From: Aedoeadaptatus coli
GTDB taxonomy: Bacteria; Bacillota; Clostridia; Tissierellales; Peptoniphilaceae
Assembly: GCF_900343085.1 (NCBI RefSeq)
Contig: NZ_OPYI01000001.1
Location: 177,795 to 241,794 of the forward strand
DNA length: 64,000 bases
Direction: 5' to 3'
Shown: positions 43,001-50,410 of the stretch, in pieces
Numbering within the stretch: position 1 is the first letter of the stretch
Layout of the letters: each line of letters opens with the position of its first letter
The notes under the pieces: generated by a model
What the model was told of the DNA's origin: nothing
Databases searched by the model: none
The model's input: the letters and a program-made list of their open reading frames with translations, nothing else
Program-made: the position numbers and the translations under genes

Positions 43001-43083
43001 GTTTTTTCTGAAACCAAGGAATTTACAGTTGCTTGATGCGTAATCTCCCTTCGCGAAGGGTAAAGTGTAAGAAGAAGGAAAGA

Positions 43084-43105
43084 TCACACGAGAGGACTCG
43101 TGTGA
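43084..43105 (+). promoter_or_regulatory. Hairpin abutting the ribosome binding site of amaP
   Basis: TCACACGAG pairs perfectly with CTCGTGTGA around AGGA, and the AGGGAGG binding site begins one base later. It could set translation or protect an mRNA end. A second palindrome, CCCTTCGCGAAGGG, lies at 43047-43060. No T tract follows either one. Confidence 0.55.
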
Positions 43106-43113
43106 AGGGAGGC

Positions 43114-43680
43114 ATGTTTGTGAGAAAGAGTAAGAAGGTCATGGATATTCTCGTGGCCCTGGTACTTCTCGTCTTTGCCTGCGTTTGTTTCTTCTCATTT
43201 TACGGCAGTGCCGTCGGTCTCGACCGGTGGCAGGAAGCGTTGATCGGGATTTTAAATGAGGAATGGGGTTTTTATGCCTTTTCCGTATTCGCGGCTCTTA
43301 CGGCCGTTTACGGATTGTTCCTTTTCCTGCGCTCATTAACCGTAAAGACGCGGGAAAGAAGCATCCGCATCAAGCATGAGGACGGCGAAGTGTATTTAAC
43401 GGAATCGTCGGTGCGCTCGGTCGTGGCATGTACGGTGAAAAATTTTTCCGAAGTGACCCGGCCCGAGGTGTCCGTGGACATCCACGGGGGCAAAGAGCCT
43501 ACGATTCGATCGAAAATTACCTGCGGCGTCGCGGAAGTTACCAATCTGGACGCGTTGTCTGAATCCATTCAGGGACGCGTGCGGGAAAATTTGGAAAACT
43601 ACGTGGGCTATCCCGTAGGCGATGTGGAAATCACCCTCACCGAGCCCGGTGAAGTGAAGACAGAACAGGTTGCGGGGTGA
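43114..43680 (+). CDS. amaP: Alkaline shock response membrane anchor protein AmaP
   Basis: 188 residues. Two N-terminal helices (VMDILVALVLLVFACVCFF and FYAFSVFAALTAVYGLFLFL) and then an Asp23-like cytoplasmic part (VYLTESSVRSVVACTVKNFSE, VSVDIHG, LENYVGYPVGDVEITLTEP). In Staphylococcus AmaP holds Asp23 at the membrane. Gene order amaP-DUF2273-Asp23 is the standard one. The start at 43114 has AAGGGAGGC just upstream; the longer open frame is not supported. Confidence 0.9.
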   Translation: MFVRKSKKVMDILVALVLLVFACVCFFSFYGSAVGLDRWQEALIGILNEEWGFYAFSVFAALTAVYGLFLFLRSLTVKTRERSIRIKHEDGEVYLTESSVRSVVACTVKNFSEVTRPEVSVDIHGGKEPTIRSKITCGVAEVTNLDALSESIQGRVRENLENYVGYPVGDVEITLTEPGEVKTEQVAG

Positions 43681-43684
43681 GGCG

Positions 43685-44020
43685 ATGCGATTATTTACAC
43701 AAGATGAACAGCAGCAGCTGCACTACCTGGGCGATTACGACATCGTTCCGCAAAACGTTGCGGCACCCCAAATCGCGGAAAGCGGAAGTGCGCCTGCGGA
43801 AAGAAGGCGGTTGGGAGATTTATTTTCCTCGCCCCTCTTCAGACGCTACAAGAAAACCGTCGGCGGCATGGTGATGGGCCTTATTATCGGGATTTTATTC
43901 ATCACCATCGGATTTTTCAAAACCCTGCTCCTCGCCATTTTAATCGGTGCGGGCTTTGTGGTAGGCGGTTTCTTCGACCGCAATCCCGTCGTACTCAAGT
44001 TTTTAGATTCCATTGGTTAA
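43685..44020 (+). CDS. DUF2273 family small membrane protein
   Basis: 111 residues. The C-terminal half is the DUF2273 helix pair: RYKKTVGGMVMGLIIGILFITIGFFKTLLLAILIGAGFVVGGFFD, with Gly-rich packing. The first 50 residues are polar and variable. It lies 4 bp after amaP and 16 bp before the Asp23 gene, as in other Bacillota, and is thought to belong to the same envelope-stress assembly. Its exact job is unknown. Confidence 0.85.
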   Translation: MRLFTQDEQQQLHYLGDYDIVPQNVAAPQIAESGSAPAERRRLGDLFSSPLFRRYKKTVGGMVMGLIIGILFITIGFFKTLLLAILIGAGFVVGGFFDRNPVVLKFLDSIG

Positions 44021-44036
44021 GAGAAAGGACCGGATC

Positions 44037-44537
44037 ATGACAAGCGAAATCAAAAAAAATGCAGAAGAAGTAAAAGAAGCTTTAAAGGATTTACCGGAAG
44101 TTCCCGGCGAAGAAGCGAAAGAAGTCGAACACAAAGACTCCTTGATCTTCAATAATTCCGTCGTAGAAAAAATCGTCTCCTTGGCCGCCCGCGAAATAAA
44201 AGGCGTCTTGGACTTAAAAGGCGGCTTCATCTCCGGCATTACGGAAAGCTTCGGCGCATCCAACGACACCAAGGGCGTCGATGCCACGATCAACGGCAAG
44301 GAAGTCGTGTTGGACGTAAAAATCCTTTTGGAATTCGGCCAATCGGCACCGCGGATTTTTGAAGAATTAAAACAATACACGGAAAAACAACTGAAGCTTA
44401 TGACGGGCTTGGACGTCGTGGAACTCAATATGGAAGTCGTCGACGTACTCACCCGCAAAGACTTCGAAGAAAAGAAACAAAAGAGCATTTCCAATCAAGT
44501 CGGATCCAACAAACAAGACTACAATCGTCAATGGTAA
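44037..44537 (+). CDS. Asp23/Gls24 family envelope stress protein
   Basis: 166 residues. After a charged start, the family domain begins LIFNNSVVEKIVSLAAREIKGVLDLKGGF and continues VDATINGKEVVLDVKILLEFGQSAPRIFEELKQYTEKQLKLMTGLDVVELNMEVVDVL. Such proteins are abundant, lie under the membrane through AmaP, and rise with alkaline or cell-wall stress. The ATG at 44037 has GAAAGGACCGGATC upstream. A strong terminator closes the three-gene operon. Confidence 0.93.
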   Translation: MTSEIKKNAEEVKEALKDLPEVPGEEAKEVEHKDSLIFNNSVVEKIVSLAAREIKGVLDLKGGFISGITESFGASNDTKGVDATINGKEVVLDVKILLEFGQSAPRIFEELKQYTEKQLKLMTGLDVVELNMEVVDVLTRKDFEEKKQKSISNQVGSNKQDYNRQW

Positions 44538-44570
44538 ATCCAAGGGCTTGATATAAAATCAGTTCGCGAA

Positions 44571-44607
44571 AAAACGGATGCTGAGATTCTCGGCATCCGT
44601 TTTTTTG
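44571..44607 (+). terminator. Terminator of the amaP operon
   Basis: AAAACGGATGC pairs with GCATCCGTTTT, with CTGAG/CTCGG inside, and ends in seven T. Confidence 0.92.
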
Positions 44608-44684
44608 TGAGCGAAAAGCGGTTTTACTATATAATAATCCTGAGAGATAATATCAAATAAAAATAAATAACGCAGGAGGGATGC

Positions 44685-45188
44685 ATGAGATCTGACGATT
44701 TTAAAATGCCCGCTTTTGGTGTGGGGCCGATTTATGTACTTAGCTGTTTGTTTTTAACCACGCTCGGAATCATGTTTCGAAACAAGAGATTTTTGAGTGC
44801 AGGCCAGATGGAATGGGAACGACTCATTTTTGTCGCCTTCGGCATTTTATTTTTATTCGGCGGCATGTATCTCTGGATTCATGCAGTGATTTTACAACGC
44901 ATCAACGAAAAAGTTCGGGAACGGAAGCTTTTAACCACCGGCGTCTACGGATGGGTTCGAAACCCCGTATACAGCGCCTTTTTATTTATCTTTACCGGAG
45001 CCCTTCTTTTCGCTGCCAATTATCTCTTGCTCCTACTGCCTATTCTATTTTGGGCGATGCTCACCCTGTTAATGAAGCAAACGGAAGAAAAGTGGTTGCT
45101 CCGCCAATTCGGCGAGGAATATGCCCTCTATTGTAGGAAGGTGAATCGCGTGCTTCCTTGGTTTCCGAAAAGGCCAGGTGAGCATTAA
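44685..45188 (+). CDS. Isoprenylcysteine methyltransferase-like (ICMT/PEMT family) membrane protein
   Basis: 167 residues with four to five helices. The C-terminal half has the family core: KLLTTGVYGWVRNPVYSAFLFIFTGALL and TEEKWLLRQFGEEYALYCRKVNRVLPWFP, where the RNP-x-Y-x-A and E-E-x2-L-x2-FG-x-EY motifs bind S-adenosylmethionine. Bacterial members methylate lipids or small acceptors; the acceptor is unknown. CAGGAGGGATGC precedes the ATG, and TATAAT at 44630-44635 may be its -10 box. It is a single-gene unit between two terminators. Confidence 0.85.
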   Translation: MRSDDFKMPAFGVGPIYVLSCLFLTTLGIMFRNKRFLSAGQMEWERLIFVAFGILFLFGGMYLWIHAVILQRINEKVRERKLLTTGVYGWVRNPVYSAFLFIFTGALLFAANYLLLLLPILFWAMLTLLMKQTEEKWLLRQFGEEYALYCRKVNRVLPWFPKRPGEH

Positions 45189-45189
45189 A

Positions 45190-45222
45190 AAACCATCGAG
45201 AAAGGCTTCTCGATGGTCTTAT
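45190..45222. terminator. Two-way terminator between two convergent genes
   Basis: ACCATCGAGAA pairs with TTCTCGATGGT around a few bases, with A-rich and T-rich sides. The minus-strand side has the better T tract. Confidence 0.8.
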
Positions 45223-45240
45223 GGTGTAAAGATTAAGAGA

Positions 45241-45696
45241 TTATCCGTTTTTTAGACGCTGCATTAATTCCTCCACCTGCGCCTCGTCGGTTTCGCCGGC
45301 TAGATTTACCTCAAAGGCGTCGCTTGAGAGGGCAAGTGAAAAGACGAGCACGTCGTCCACGCGCTTTTGATAGACTCTGAACTTGCCCTCGTCGTATACG
45401 GCGTAGCTCGCCTTGGGCAACCCGTCTCCTTGGGCCACGGGAGTGGCGGCATCGCCGAACATGGCGAGGACGTCTTTGCCTTCTTCGGTTAAGGTAAGAA
45501 TCTCGTCAGCATCCTCGATAAAATCGGCATCGCACAATTCGCTCATGTATTGGCACAGAAAGAAGTAATTCATGCGCCCTTCGTTTAAAACAGCGTCGTA
45601 AAAATCCTTCCGCCTCACCGGGCCCTTCCATGCGTCGATGGAGGAGAGCAGGTAGAGTTTGTCCGCCGCCAATGTGTGTAATGTTTCCTTTTTCAT
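45241..45696 (-). CDS. DUF4364 family protein
   Basis: 151 residues. The N-terminal half looks like a winged helix: TLAADKLYLLSSIDAW, MNYFFLCQYMSELCDADFI and ILTLTEEGKDVLAMFG, the pattern of DUF4364 (Y-F-x-L-Q-x-Y-x-x-E-L, then T-x-E-G). The C-terminal half is a beta-rich regulatory-like part. This suggests a small DNA-binding regulator, but no target is known. The start is the ATG at 45696; the frame stays open further up over the divergent hpt gene, without support. Confidence 0.8.
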   Translation of the reverse strand: MKKETLHTLAADKLYLLSSIDAWKGPVRRKDFYDAVLNEGRMNYFFLCQYMSELCDADFIEDADEILTLTEEGKDVLAMFGDAATPVAQGDGLPKASYAVYDEGKFRVYQKRVDDVLVFSLALSSDAFEVNLAGETDEAQVEELMQRLKNG

Positions 45697-45712
45697 AGTA
45701 TCACCTATAAGA

Positions 45713-45721
45713 ATTATAGCA
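45713..45721 (-). promoter_or_regulatory. Extended -10 promoter of the DUF4364 gene
   Basis: Minus strand TG-C-TATAAT at 45721-45713, 17 bases before the start codon; no clear -35 box. Confidence 0.6.
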
Positions 45722-45748
45722 CCCGAGGAGAAAAGATGGGCCGGATTC

Positions 45749-45757
45749 TGATATAAT
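45749..45757 (+). promoter_or_regulatory. Extended -10 promoter of hpt
   Basis: TG-A-TATAAT at 45749-45757, 26 bases before the start codon; the -35 region is weak. It is divergent from, and about 28 bases away from, the promoter of the DUF4364 gene. Confidence 0.65.
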
Positions 45758-45783
45758 GAATAGATAGTAAAAAGGAGGAGCCT

Positions 45784-46305
45784 ATGGAAAAGAAAGAATT
45801 GGTGTTGTACTCGAGGGAAGCCATCGCCGAGCGCGTCGGAGAATTGGCAAAGGAGATTGACGCGGCCTACGCCGGCGAGGAGATTCTGATTATCGGCCTT
45901 TTGCGCGGCTGTTTCGTCTTCTGCTCGGACCTTGTTCGGGAAATGAAGAGCAAAATGGAAATCGACTTTATGACCACCTCCAGCTACGAAAACAACGAAT
46001 CCTCTTCCGGGGATGTGAAGGTGTTCGGCGACTTGCGCAGTGAGGTGAAGGGCCGCCACGTGCTCATCGTCGACGACATTATCGACACGGGCCACACCCT
46101 TAAAACGGTGGCGGAAGCCATTGAAAGAATGGAGCCGGCGTCGGTGAAAACGGCGGTGATGCTCGACAAACCCTCCCGCAGACAAGTGGATTTTTCCGCC
46201 GATTTTACGGGATTTACCATCGACGATGTCTTTATCGTGGGCTATGGATTAAATTATGGGCCGTATTACAGAAACAAACCCTACATCTACACCTACGAAG
46301 ATTAA
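45784..46305 (+). CDS. hpt: Hypoxanthine phosphoribosyltransferase
   Basis: 173 residues. Purine salvage: hypoxanthine or guanine plus PRPP to IMP or GMP. LIIGLLRGCFVFCSDLVREM, the flexible loop MTTSSYENNESSSGDVKV, and the PRPP motif VLIVDDIIDTGHTLKTV are diagnostic; VDFSADFTGFTIDDVFIVGYGLNY lies at the base-binding end. GGAGGAGCCT precedes the ATG. The next gene starts 50 bp inside its 3' end. Confidence 0.96.
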   Translation: MEKKELVLYSREAIAERVGELAKEIDAAYAGEEILIIGLLRGCFVFCSDLVREMKSKMEIDFMTTSSYENNESSSGDVKVFGDLRSEVKGRHVLIVDDIIDTGHTLKTVAEAIERMEPASVKTAVMLDKPSRRQVDFSADFTGFTIDDVFIVGYGLNYGPYYRNKPYIYTYED

Positions 46306-47131
46306 TTTCATCGGCCTGCTCTATTGGTGCGTCCCGGCGGCGATTTTGTTTTTGCTCTTAGGGCCGCTGTTTTCAAAGAGAGATCCGTTTTTCGGCATCG
46401 TGCTCACGGAGGCGGTGGCGATTTTTCTCCCGGCAATTTATTTCAGGGGCCGCTACGGCGGGAAAAAGCACGGAGGCATGGCCCTTGGCGAGGCGGCGCT
46501 CTTGACCGTGGCCGTCTTTCCCATCATCCTCGTGATCAACGGCATTTTTCTCGATGCCTTGAGCCGCATTTATCTTTTGGAAAATCAAAATCTGGACCTG
46601 CTCAGGGGCGACGTGGGCCTTTTTAAACAAATCCTTACCATGGCCCTGGCGCCGGCGATTATGGAAGAATTCTTTTTCCGCGGCGTCTTGTGCGAACAGT
46701 TTTCCCGCCGCAGCCCGCGGGGCGCCGTGGTTTTGTCGGCGGCACTTTTCGCCATTTTTCATTTCGAATTGCAAAACAGCTTGGCTCCCTTTCTCTTCGG
46801 ATTGGTCCTGGGCTATATTTACCTCTACGGCGGTTTAAAGGCCTGTATTTTTTCCCATTTTCTTTATAATTTGTCATCCATTCTGTTTATCCACTTCTTT
46901 AACGAACGGTGGATCGCGTCCTTTTCAAAGGCGGGGATCGTGCTTCGCCTGGGCGGCGTAAAAAATGCCACCACGGTGATGCTCCTCGTGGCGAGCGCCG
47001 TGGGCGTGGCTTTGATTTTGCGCGCCTCCATAAAAAGGCCCTTGCCTCGCGGAAAGCAAGTGGTGCGGCGCAAGGAGTGGATTCCGATTGCCATGCTCGC
47101 GGCAGTTTATGTGATTCAATTACTTGTATAG
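46256..47131 (+). CDS. CPBP-family intramembrane protease
   Basis: 291 residues with about eight helices. The CPBP/Abi (PF02517) motifs are present: EEFFFRGVLCEQFSRRSPRGAVVLSAALFAIFHFELQ with the Glu-Glu pair and Arg, and HFLYNLSS with the second His. Such proteins are glutamic proteases of the membrane or bacteriocin-immunity-like proteins. The ATG at 46256 lies 50 bp inside hpt with only a weak binding site (CTATGGATTAA), so translation is probably coupled; no better in-frame start occurs before the first helix at about residue 19. Confidence 0.85.
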   Translation: MGRITETNPTSTPTKINFIGLLYWCVPAAILFLLLGPLFSKRDPFFGIVLTEAVAIFLPAIYFRGRYGGKKHGGMALGEAALLTVAVFPIILVINGIFLDALSRIYLLENQNLDLLRGDVGLFKQILTMALAPAIMEEFFFRGVLCEQFSRRSPRGAVVLSAALFAIFHFELQNSLAPFLFGLVLGYIYLYGGLKACIFSHFLYNLSSILFIHFFNERWIASFSKAGIVLRLGGVKNATTVMLLVASAVGVALILRASIKRPLPRGKQVVRRKEWIPIAMLAAVYVIQLLV

Positions 47132-47141
47132 GAGGTCGATG

Positions 47142-47873
47142 ATGGATAAATTAGCACAAGCGACAGAAATTTTAAAAAATGCGAAGTACGCCGTCTGTTT
47201 AACCGGCGCCGGCATCTCCACGGAATCGGGGATTCCCGATTTCAGAAGCGATAGGGGCTACTACACCAATTTTATTCCGGAAGATGCCCTGTCCGTCGGC
47301 GTGTTGGAAAGTAATCCGCAGCGCTTTTACAAGGAAGGCTACACGATTTTAAAGGATCTGGAAGGCAAAAAGCCCAATCCCGGCCACGTGGCTTTGGCTA
47401 AAATGCAGGAAAAGGGCATTATTCACGAAATCATTACGCAAAACATCGACGATTTGCATCAGGCGGCCGGCGCGAAGAATGTGCTTCAGGTGCACGGCGA
47501 CGCCTCCACGGCCCGTTGTGAACGTTGCAACTACCGGGAAGATTTCAAGGCCTTCGACGAGCGGGTGCAGTCGGGGGACATTCCTCCGAAATGCCCGAAG
47601 TGCGGCGGCGTGATGCGAACCAATGTGGTTCTTTTCGGCGACGCCATGCCCCAAGCCTTTGACGACGCCGTGCGCGCCACGGAAAAAGCCGACACCATGA
47701 TCGTCGTGGGCAGCTCTTTAAAGGTCATGCCCGTGGCCTATTTGCCGCGAATGGTGGAGCATTTAATCATCATCAACAAGGGCACCACGCCCTACGACCA
47801 TAATGCGGATGTGATTTTCGACGGGGAAGCCTCGCCCATTTTAACGGAATTGGAGAAGCGACTCAGTGAGTGA
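47142..47873 (+). CDS. NAD-dependent protein deacetylase (sirtuin)
   Basis: 243 residues. Removes acyl groups from lysines using NAD. VCLTGAGISTESGIPDFRSDRGYY is the NAD-binding signature, TQNIDDLHQAAG the QNxD motif, VLQVHGDAS the catalytic His, and CERCNY with CPKCGGVMRTNVVLFGDAMP the zinc site and its neighbour. Two adjacent ATGs (47139, 47142) follow AGGAGG; the second has the better spacing of six bases. The next gene overlaps by 8 bp. Confidence 0.95.
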   Translation: MDKLAQATEILKNAKYAVCLTGAGISTESGIPDFRSDRGYYTNFIPEDALSVGVLESNPQRFYKEGYTILKDLEGKKPNPGHVALAKMQEKGIIHEIITQNIDDLHQAAGAKNVLQVHGDASTARCERCNYREDFKAFDERVQSGDIPPKCPKCGGVMRTNVVLFGDAMPQAFDDAVRATEKADTMIVVGSSLKVMPVAYLPRMVEHLIIINKGTTPYDHNADVIFDGEASPILTELEKRLSE

Positions 47874-48594
47874 ATACGAAGCCTTTAGCCTGATCTATGA
47901 CGCCGTCATGGCCAATTACGACTACGACGAGGCCTTTCACTGGGTGAAAGGCGTGGCCGGTGAAAGGGATCGACTCGACATTCTTGAAATGGCCATGGGC
48001 ACGGGAAAGCTTACGGAAAAGCTCACGGCCATGGGCACGGTGGTAGGCTTCGATCGCTCCGAAGAAATGTTGATGCAGGCCTACCGTCGCCTCTACAAAA
48101 ATCCCCGGGCCAAGTGGACAAAAATGGATCTGCGGAATTTTTCCTTCGGCAAATCCTTTGACTTGATCCTCTGCCTCTGCGACGGGCTCAATTACTTGCC
48201 TGATGAGGCGGATCTCTTGGCGTGCTTTAAACAGGTGCGAGCCCATTTAAAAACGAACGGCCGCTTTCTCTTCGACTTAAATACCGCCGCCCGTTTTCGG
48301 GAATACGGCGACTTAAAAGAAATTCGCGACGAAGAGGACTATTTTTTAACGTGGGAAAATCACTTCGACGGCGATGTGAATCGCTACGTCATTACCGCCT
48401 TTTTGGAAGAAGAAGACGGCTCCTACGAGCGCTTCGACGAAATCCACGAAGAGTATGTTTACGATGAAAAGACCGTGAAAAAATGCCTAAAGGAAGCGGG
48501 CCTGAAGGTGCTCGCTATGTACGACGGCTATAGTTTTTCGCCTGCGACGCCGCTATCGAAGCGGATCAGTTTCGTCGCGGGAATCGACGAGTAA
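47866..48594 (+). CDS. Class I SAM-dependent methyltransferase
   Basis: 242 residues with a GTG start overlapping the sirtuin end. EAFSLIYDAVMANYDYDEAFHWV is the N-terminal cap typical of this small Bacillota group; ILEMAMGTGKLTEKL is motif I with the glycine loop (E-x-A-x-GTG), VVGFDRSEEMLMQA is motif II, and FDLILCLCDGLNYLPDEADL is motif IV. The substrate is unknown. hslO follows after 9 bp, so sirtuin, methyltransferase and hslO may share a transcript. Confidence 0.88.
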   Translation: MSEYEAFSLIYDAVMANYDYDEAFHWVKGVAGERDRLDILEMAMGTGKLTEKLTAMGTVVGFDRSEEMLMQAYRRLYKNPRAKWTKMDLRNFSFGKSFDLILCLCDGLNYLPDEADLLACFKQVRAHLKTNGRFLFDLNTAARFREYGDLKEIRDEEDYFLTWENHFDGDVNRYVITAFLEEEDGSYERFDEIHEEYVYDEKTVKKCLKEAGLKVLAMYDGYSFSPATPLSKRISFVAGIDE

Positions 48595-48603
48595 AGGAGT
48601 TTT

Positions 48604-49497
48604 ATGACCGATACATGTATTCGTGCAATGAATGAGAAGGGCACCATTAAAGTGAGCGTGGCCACGGCCACGGCTTTGGTGGAAACCGCCCGCATTACCC
48701 ATCAAACCTCGGCCACGGCCACGGCGGCCTTGGGGCGGAGTCTAATCGCAGGGCTTTTGCTCCGAAATAAATTAAAGGGCAAAGAGGAGTCCATGACCAT
48801 GATCGTGGACGGATCCGGGCCTCTCGGAAAAATCGTGGTCACCGGCAGAAACAACGGCCACATTAAAGGCTATGTGGATCATCCCCAGGCGGACCTTCCC
48901 AGTCGCGAGACCGACGGCAAGCTGGATGTCGGCGCCGCCGTGGGCCTTCCCGGCACCTTAACCGTGACCATGGACTTGGGCATGCGGGAGCCCTACACGG
49001 GAAAAGTCGCCCTCGTGAGCGGCGAAATCGGCGAGGATGTGGCCCAATACCTGTACCAGTCCGAGCAGATTCCTTCGGCGGTAGGCCTCGGCGTCGCCGT
49101 GGACACGGATCTAAGCGTGAAACACGCCGGCGGCTTTATTATTGAAATCATGCCCGGCGCCGACAACGACGACATCGAGCACCTGGAAAAGACATTAAAG
49201 GGCGTGAAGTCTGTGACGGAACTTTTGGCGCAGGGGCTTGACACAGAAGGGCTCTTGCACGCCCTCTTGCCCGGCTACGAATTGAAGATCTTAAGTGAGG
49301 CACCCATCGCCTATGTCTGCGAATGTTCCAAAGAGAAAGTGGCGGATTCCATCGCCGCGCTGCCGGATTTCGAGATTCGCGAAATGATCGAAGAAGACAA
49401 GGGTTGCGAAGCCACCTGCCATTTCTGCAATCGCCGCTATCAATTCGACGAAGCGGAACTTGAGGCCATGCTCTCGGCCCACGAGGCGGAGGAGTAA
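48604..49497 (+). CDS. hslO: Hsp33 redox-regulated chaperone
   Basis: 297 residues, full length. A holdase switched on by oxidation of four zinc-bound cysteines. N-terminal phrases HQTSATATAALGRSLIAGLLL, MIVDGSGPLGKIVV and GYVDHP; the C-terminal switch has VCECSKEKV (CxC) and CHFCNRRYQFDEAEL (CxxC). All four cysteines are kept. AAAGGAGTTTT precedes the ATG. Confidence 0.96.
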   Translation: MTDTCIRAMNEKGTIKVSVATATALVETARITHQTSATATAALGRSLIAGLLLRNKLKGKEESMTMIVDGSGPLGKIVVTGRNNGHIKGYVDHPQADLPSRETDGKLDVGAAVGLPGTLTVTMDLGMREPYTGKVALVSGEIGEDVAQYLYQSEQIPSAVGLGVAVDTDLSVKHAGGFIIEIMPGADNDDIEHLEKTLKGVKSVTELLAQGLDTEGLLHALLPGYELKILSEAPIAYVCECSKEKVADSIAALPDFEIREMIEEDKGCEATCHFCNRRYQFDEAELEAMLSAHEAEE

Positions 49498-49526
49498 ATA
49501 ATTTCTTCGACCCGTTTAAAAATTTC

Positions 49527-49555
49527 TTGACAGATCCGTAAAGTTTCTGTAAGAT
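49527..49555 (+). promoter_or_regulatory. Promoter of the tRNA-Phe/tRNA-Gly unit
   Basis: TTGACA at 49527-49532, 17-bp spacer, TAAGAT at 49550-49555. The tRNA begins 27 bases downstream. Confidence 0.85.
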
Positions 49556-49581
49556 AGAAAAAGGTTGTCGCTGACGACCTT

Positions 49582-49657
49582 GCCCAGATAGCTCAGTCGG
49601 TAGAGCAGCAGACTGAAAATCTGCGTGTCGCTGGTTCGATTCCGGCTCTGGGCACCA
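49582..49657 (+). tRNA. tRNA-Phe (GAA)
   Basis: 76 bases with CCA encoded. The acceptor GCCCAGA pairs with TCTGGGC, the anticodon stem GCAGA with TCTGC around CTGAAAA (anticodon GAA), and the T arm is GCTGG-TTCGATT-CCGGC. All arms are intact. Confidence 0.98.
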
Positions 49658-49660
49658 CTT

Positions 49661-49735
49661 GCGGAAGTGGCTCAGTGGTAGAGCATCGCCTTGCCAAGGC
49701 GAGGGTCGCGAGTTCGAATCTCGTCTTCCGCTCCA
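49661..49735 (+). tRNA. tRNA-Gly (GCC)
   Basis: 75 bases with CCA encoded. The acceptor GCGGAAG pairs with CTTCCGC, the anticodon stem TCGCC with GGCGA around TTGCCAA (anticodon GCC), and the T arm is GCGAG-TTCGAAT-CTCGT. It lies three bases after tRNA-Phe. Confidence 0.98.
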
Positions 49736-49760
49736 AGCTCGGTTCATACCGGGCTTTTTT
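49736..49760 (+). terminator. Terminator of the tRNA pair
   Basis: AGCTCGGT pairs with ACCGGGCT around TCAT (one G-T pair), then six T. Confidence 0.85.
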
Positions 49761-49792
49761 CTTACCCAAAAACATGACGAGGAGGCCGATCA

Positions 49793-50056
49793 ATGAAAAT
49801 CATCAGAATTCTTTTGCCGCTCATACTAGTCGGCATACTGGTCATCTATACGATTCAAAGAGCAAAGAAGATGCAGGATTCGCAGGATAAAAGTGAAGAG
49901 GAGAAAGCCGAGAATCATATGGCCGAGGGCATGGCCATCGGCATGTGCTTCGGCACGGCGACGGGAATCGCCTTGGGCGCGGAAAACCTGGCCATGGGAA
50001 TCTCCGTCGGCATGTTGTTGGGCATGCTCGTCGGAATGAATGTAAAGGACAAATAG
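49793..50056 (+). CDS. Small membrane protein of unknown function
   Basis: 87 residues. One N-terminal helix (IIRILLPLILVGILVIYTI), a charged linker, and a Gly/Met-rich hydrophobic C-terminal half (MAIGMCFGTATGIALG, ISVGMLLGMLVGMNV) with glycine-zipper-like spacing. No known motif. CGAGGAGGCCGATCA precedes the ATG, so translation is credible. Confidence 0.65.
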   Translation: MKIIRILLPLILVGILVIYTIQRAKKMQDSQDKSEEEKAENHMAEGMAIGMCFGTATGIALGAENLAMGISVGMLLGMLVGMNVKDK

Positions 50057-50085
50057 CTTTTAAACCGGACTTATTTTTTGCTTGG

Positions 50086-50113
50086 GCACCTGTTTCGGCA
50101 GGTGCTGTTTTTT
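50086..50113 (+). terminator. Terminator after the small membrane protein gene
   Basis: GCACCTG pairs with CAGGTGC around TTTCGG, then G and six T. Confidence 0.88.
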
Positions 50114-50156
50114 ATGTCGGAATGAAAGCGTGAGGCCGAAGAAGTAAAAAAGGGCA

Positions 50157-50187
50157 CAAAAAAACCGCCGAGCTTTCTCGACGGTTT
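50157..50187 (-). terminator. Terminator of tRNA-Cys
   Basis: AAACCGTCGAG pairs with CTCGGCGGTTT on the minus strand (one mismatch) and ends in a seven-T run. The first base of the stem is the last base of the tRNA. Confidence 0.85.
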
Positions 50188-50260
50188 GGAGGCGACACCC
50201 GGACTTGAACCGGGGATAAGGGTGTTGCAGACCCGCGCCTTACCACTTGGCTATGTCGCC
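50187..50260 (-). tRNA. tRNA-Cys (GCA)
   Basis: 74 bases with CCA encoded. The acceptor GGCGACA pairs with TGTCGCC, the T arm is CCCGG-TTCAAGT-CCGGG, and the anticodon loop CTGCAAC gives GCA. The lowest pair of the anticodon stem is C27-U43, a mismatch; the other four pairs are sound. Confidence 0.97.
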
Positions 50261-50278
50261 TTACCTATTGACTATGTC

Positions 50279-50307
50279 AGTATAACATAGACTTTAAATA
50301 TAAGCAA
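50279..50307 (-). promoter_or_regulatory. Promoter of tRNA-Cys
   Basis: Minus strand TTGCTT at 50307-50302, 17-bp spacer, TATACT at 50284-50279. Confidence 0.75.
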
Positions 50308-50363
50308 GGCGGATTTTTTGACTAGAGAAATTGGCGCCGATGCCCTATCCGCCGTCCATTCTA

Positions 50364-50372
50364 TGGTATAAT
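50364..50372 (+). promoter_or_regulatory. Extended -10 promoter of pheST
   Basis: TG-G-TATAAT at 50364-50372, 38 bases before the pheS start. No T-box lies between. Confidence 0.65.
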
Positions 50373-50410
50373 GAACCATTAGATCAGAGCACAAACCGAA
50401 GGGAGTACTT

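Noticed and set aside
43047..43060. CCCTTCGCGAAGGG palindrome as terminator of valS
   Set aside because: No T tract follows and the fully self-complementary centre leaves no loop; listed only as a possible structural element.
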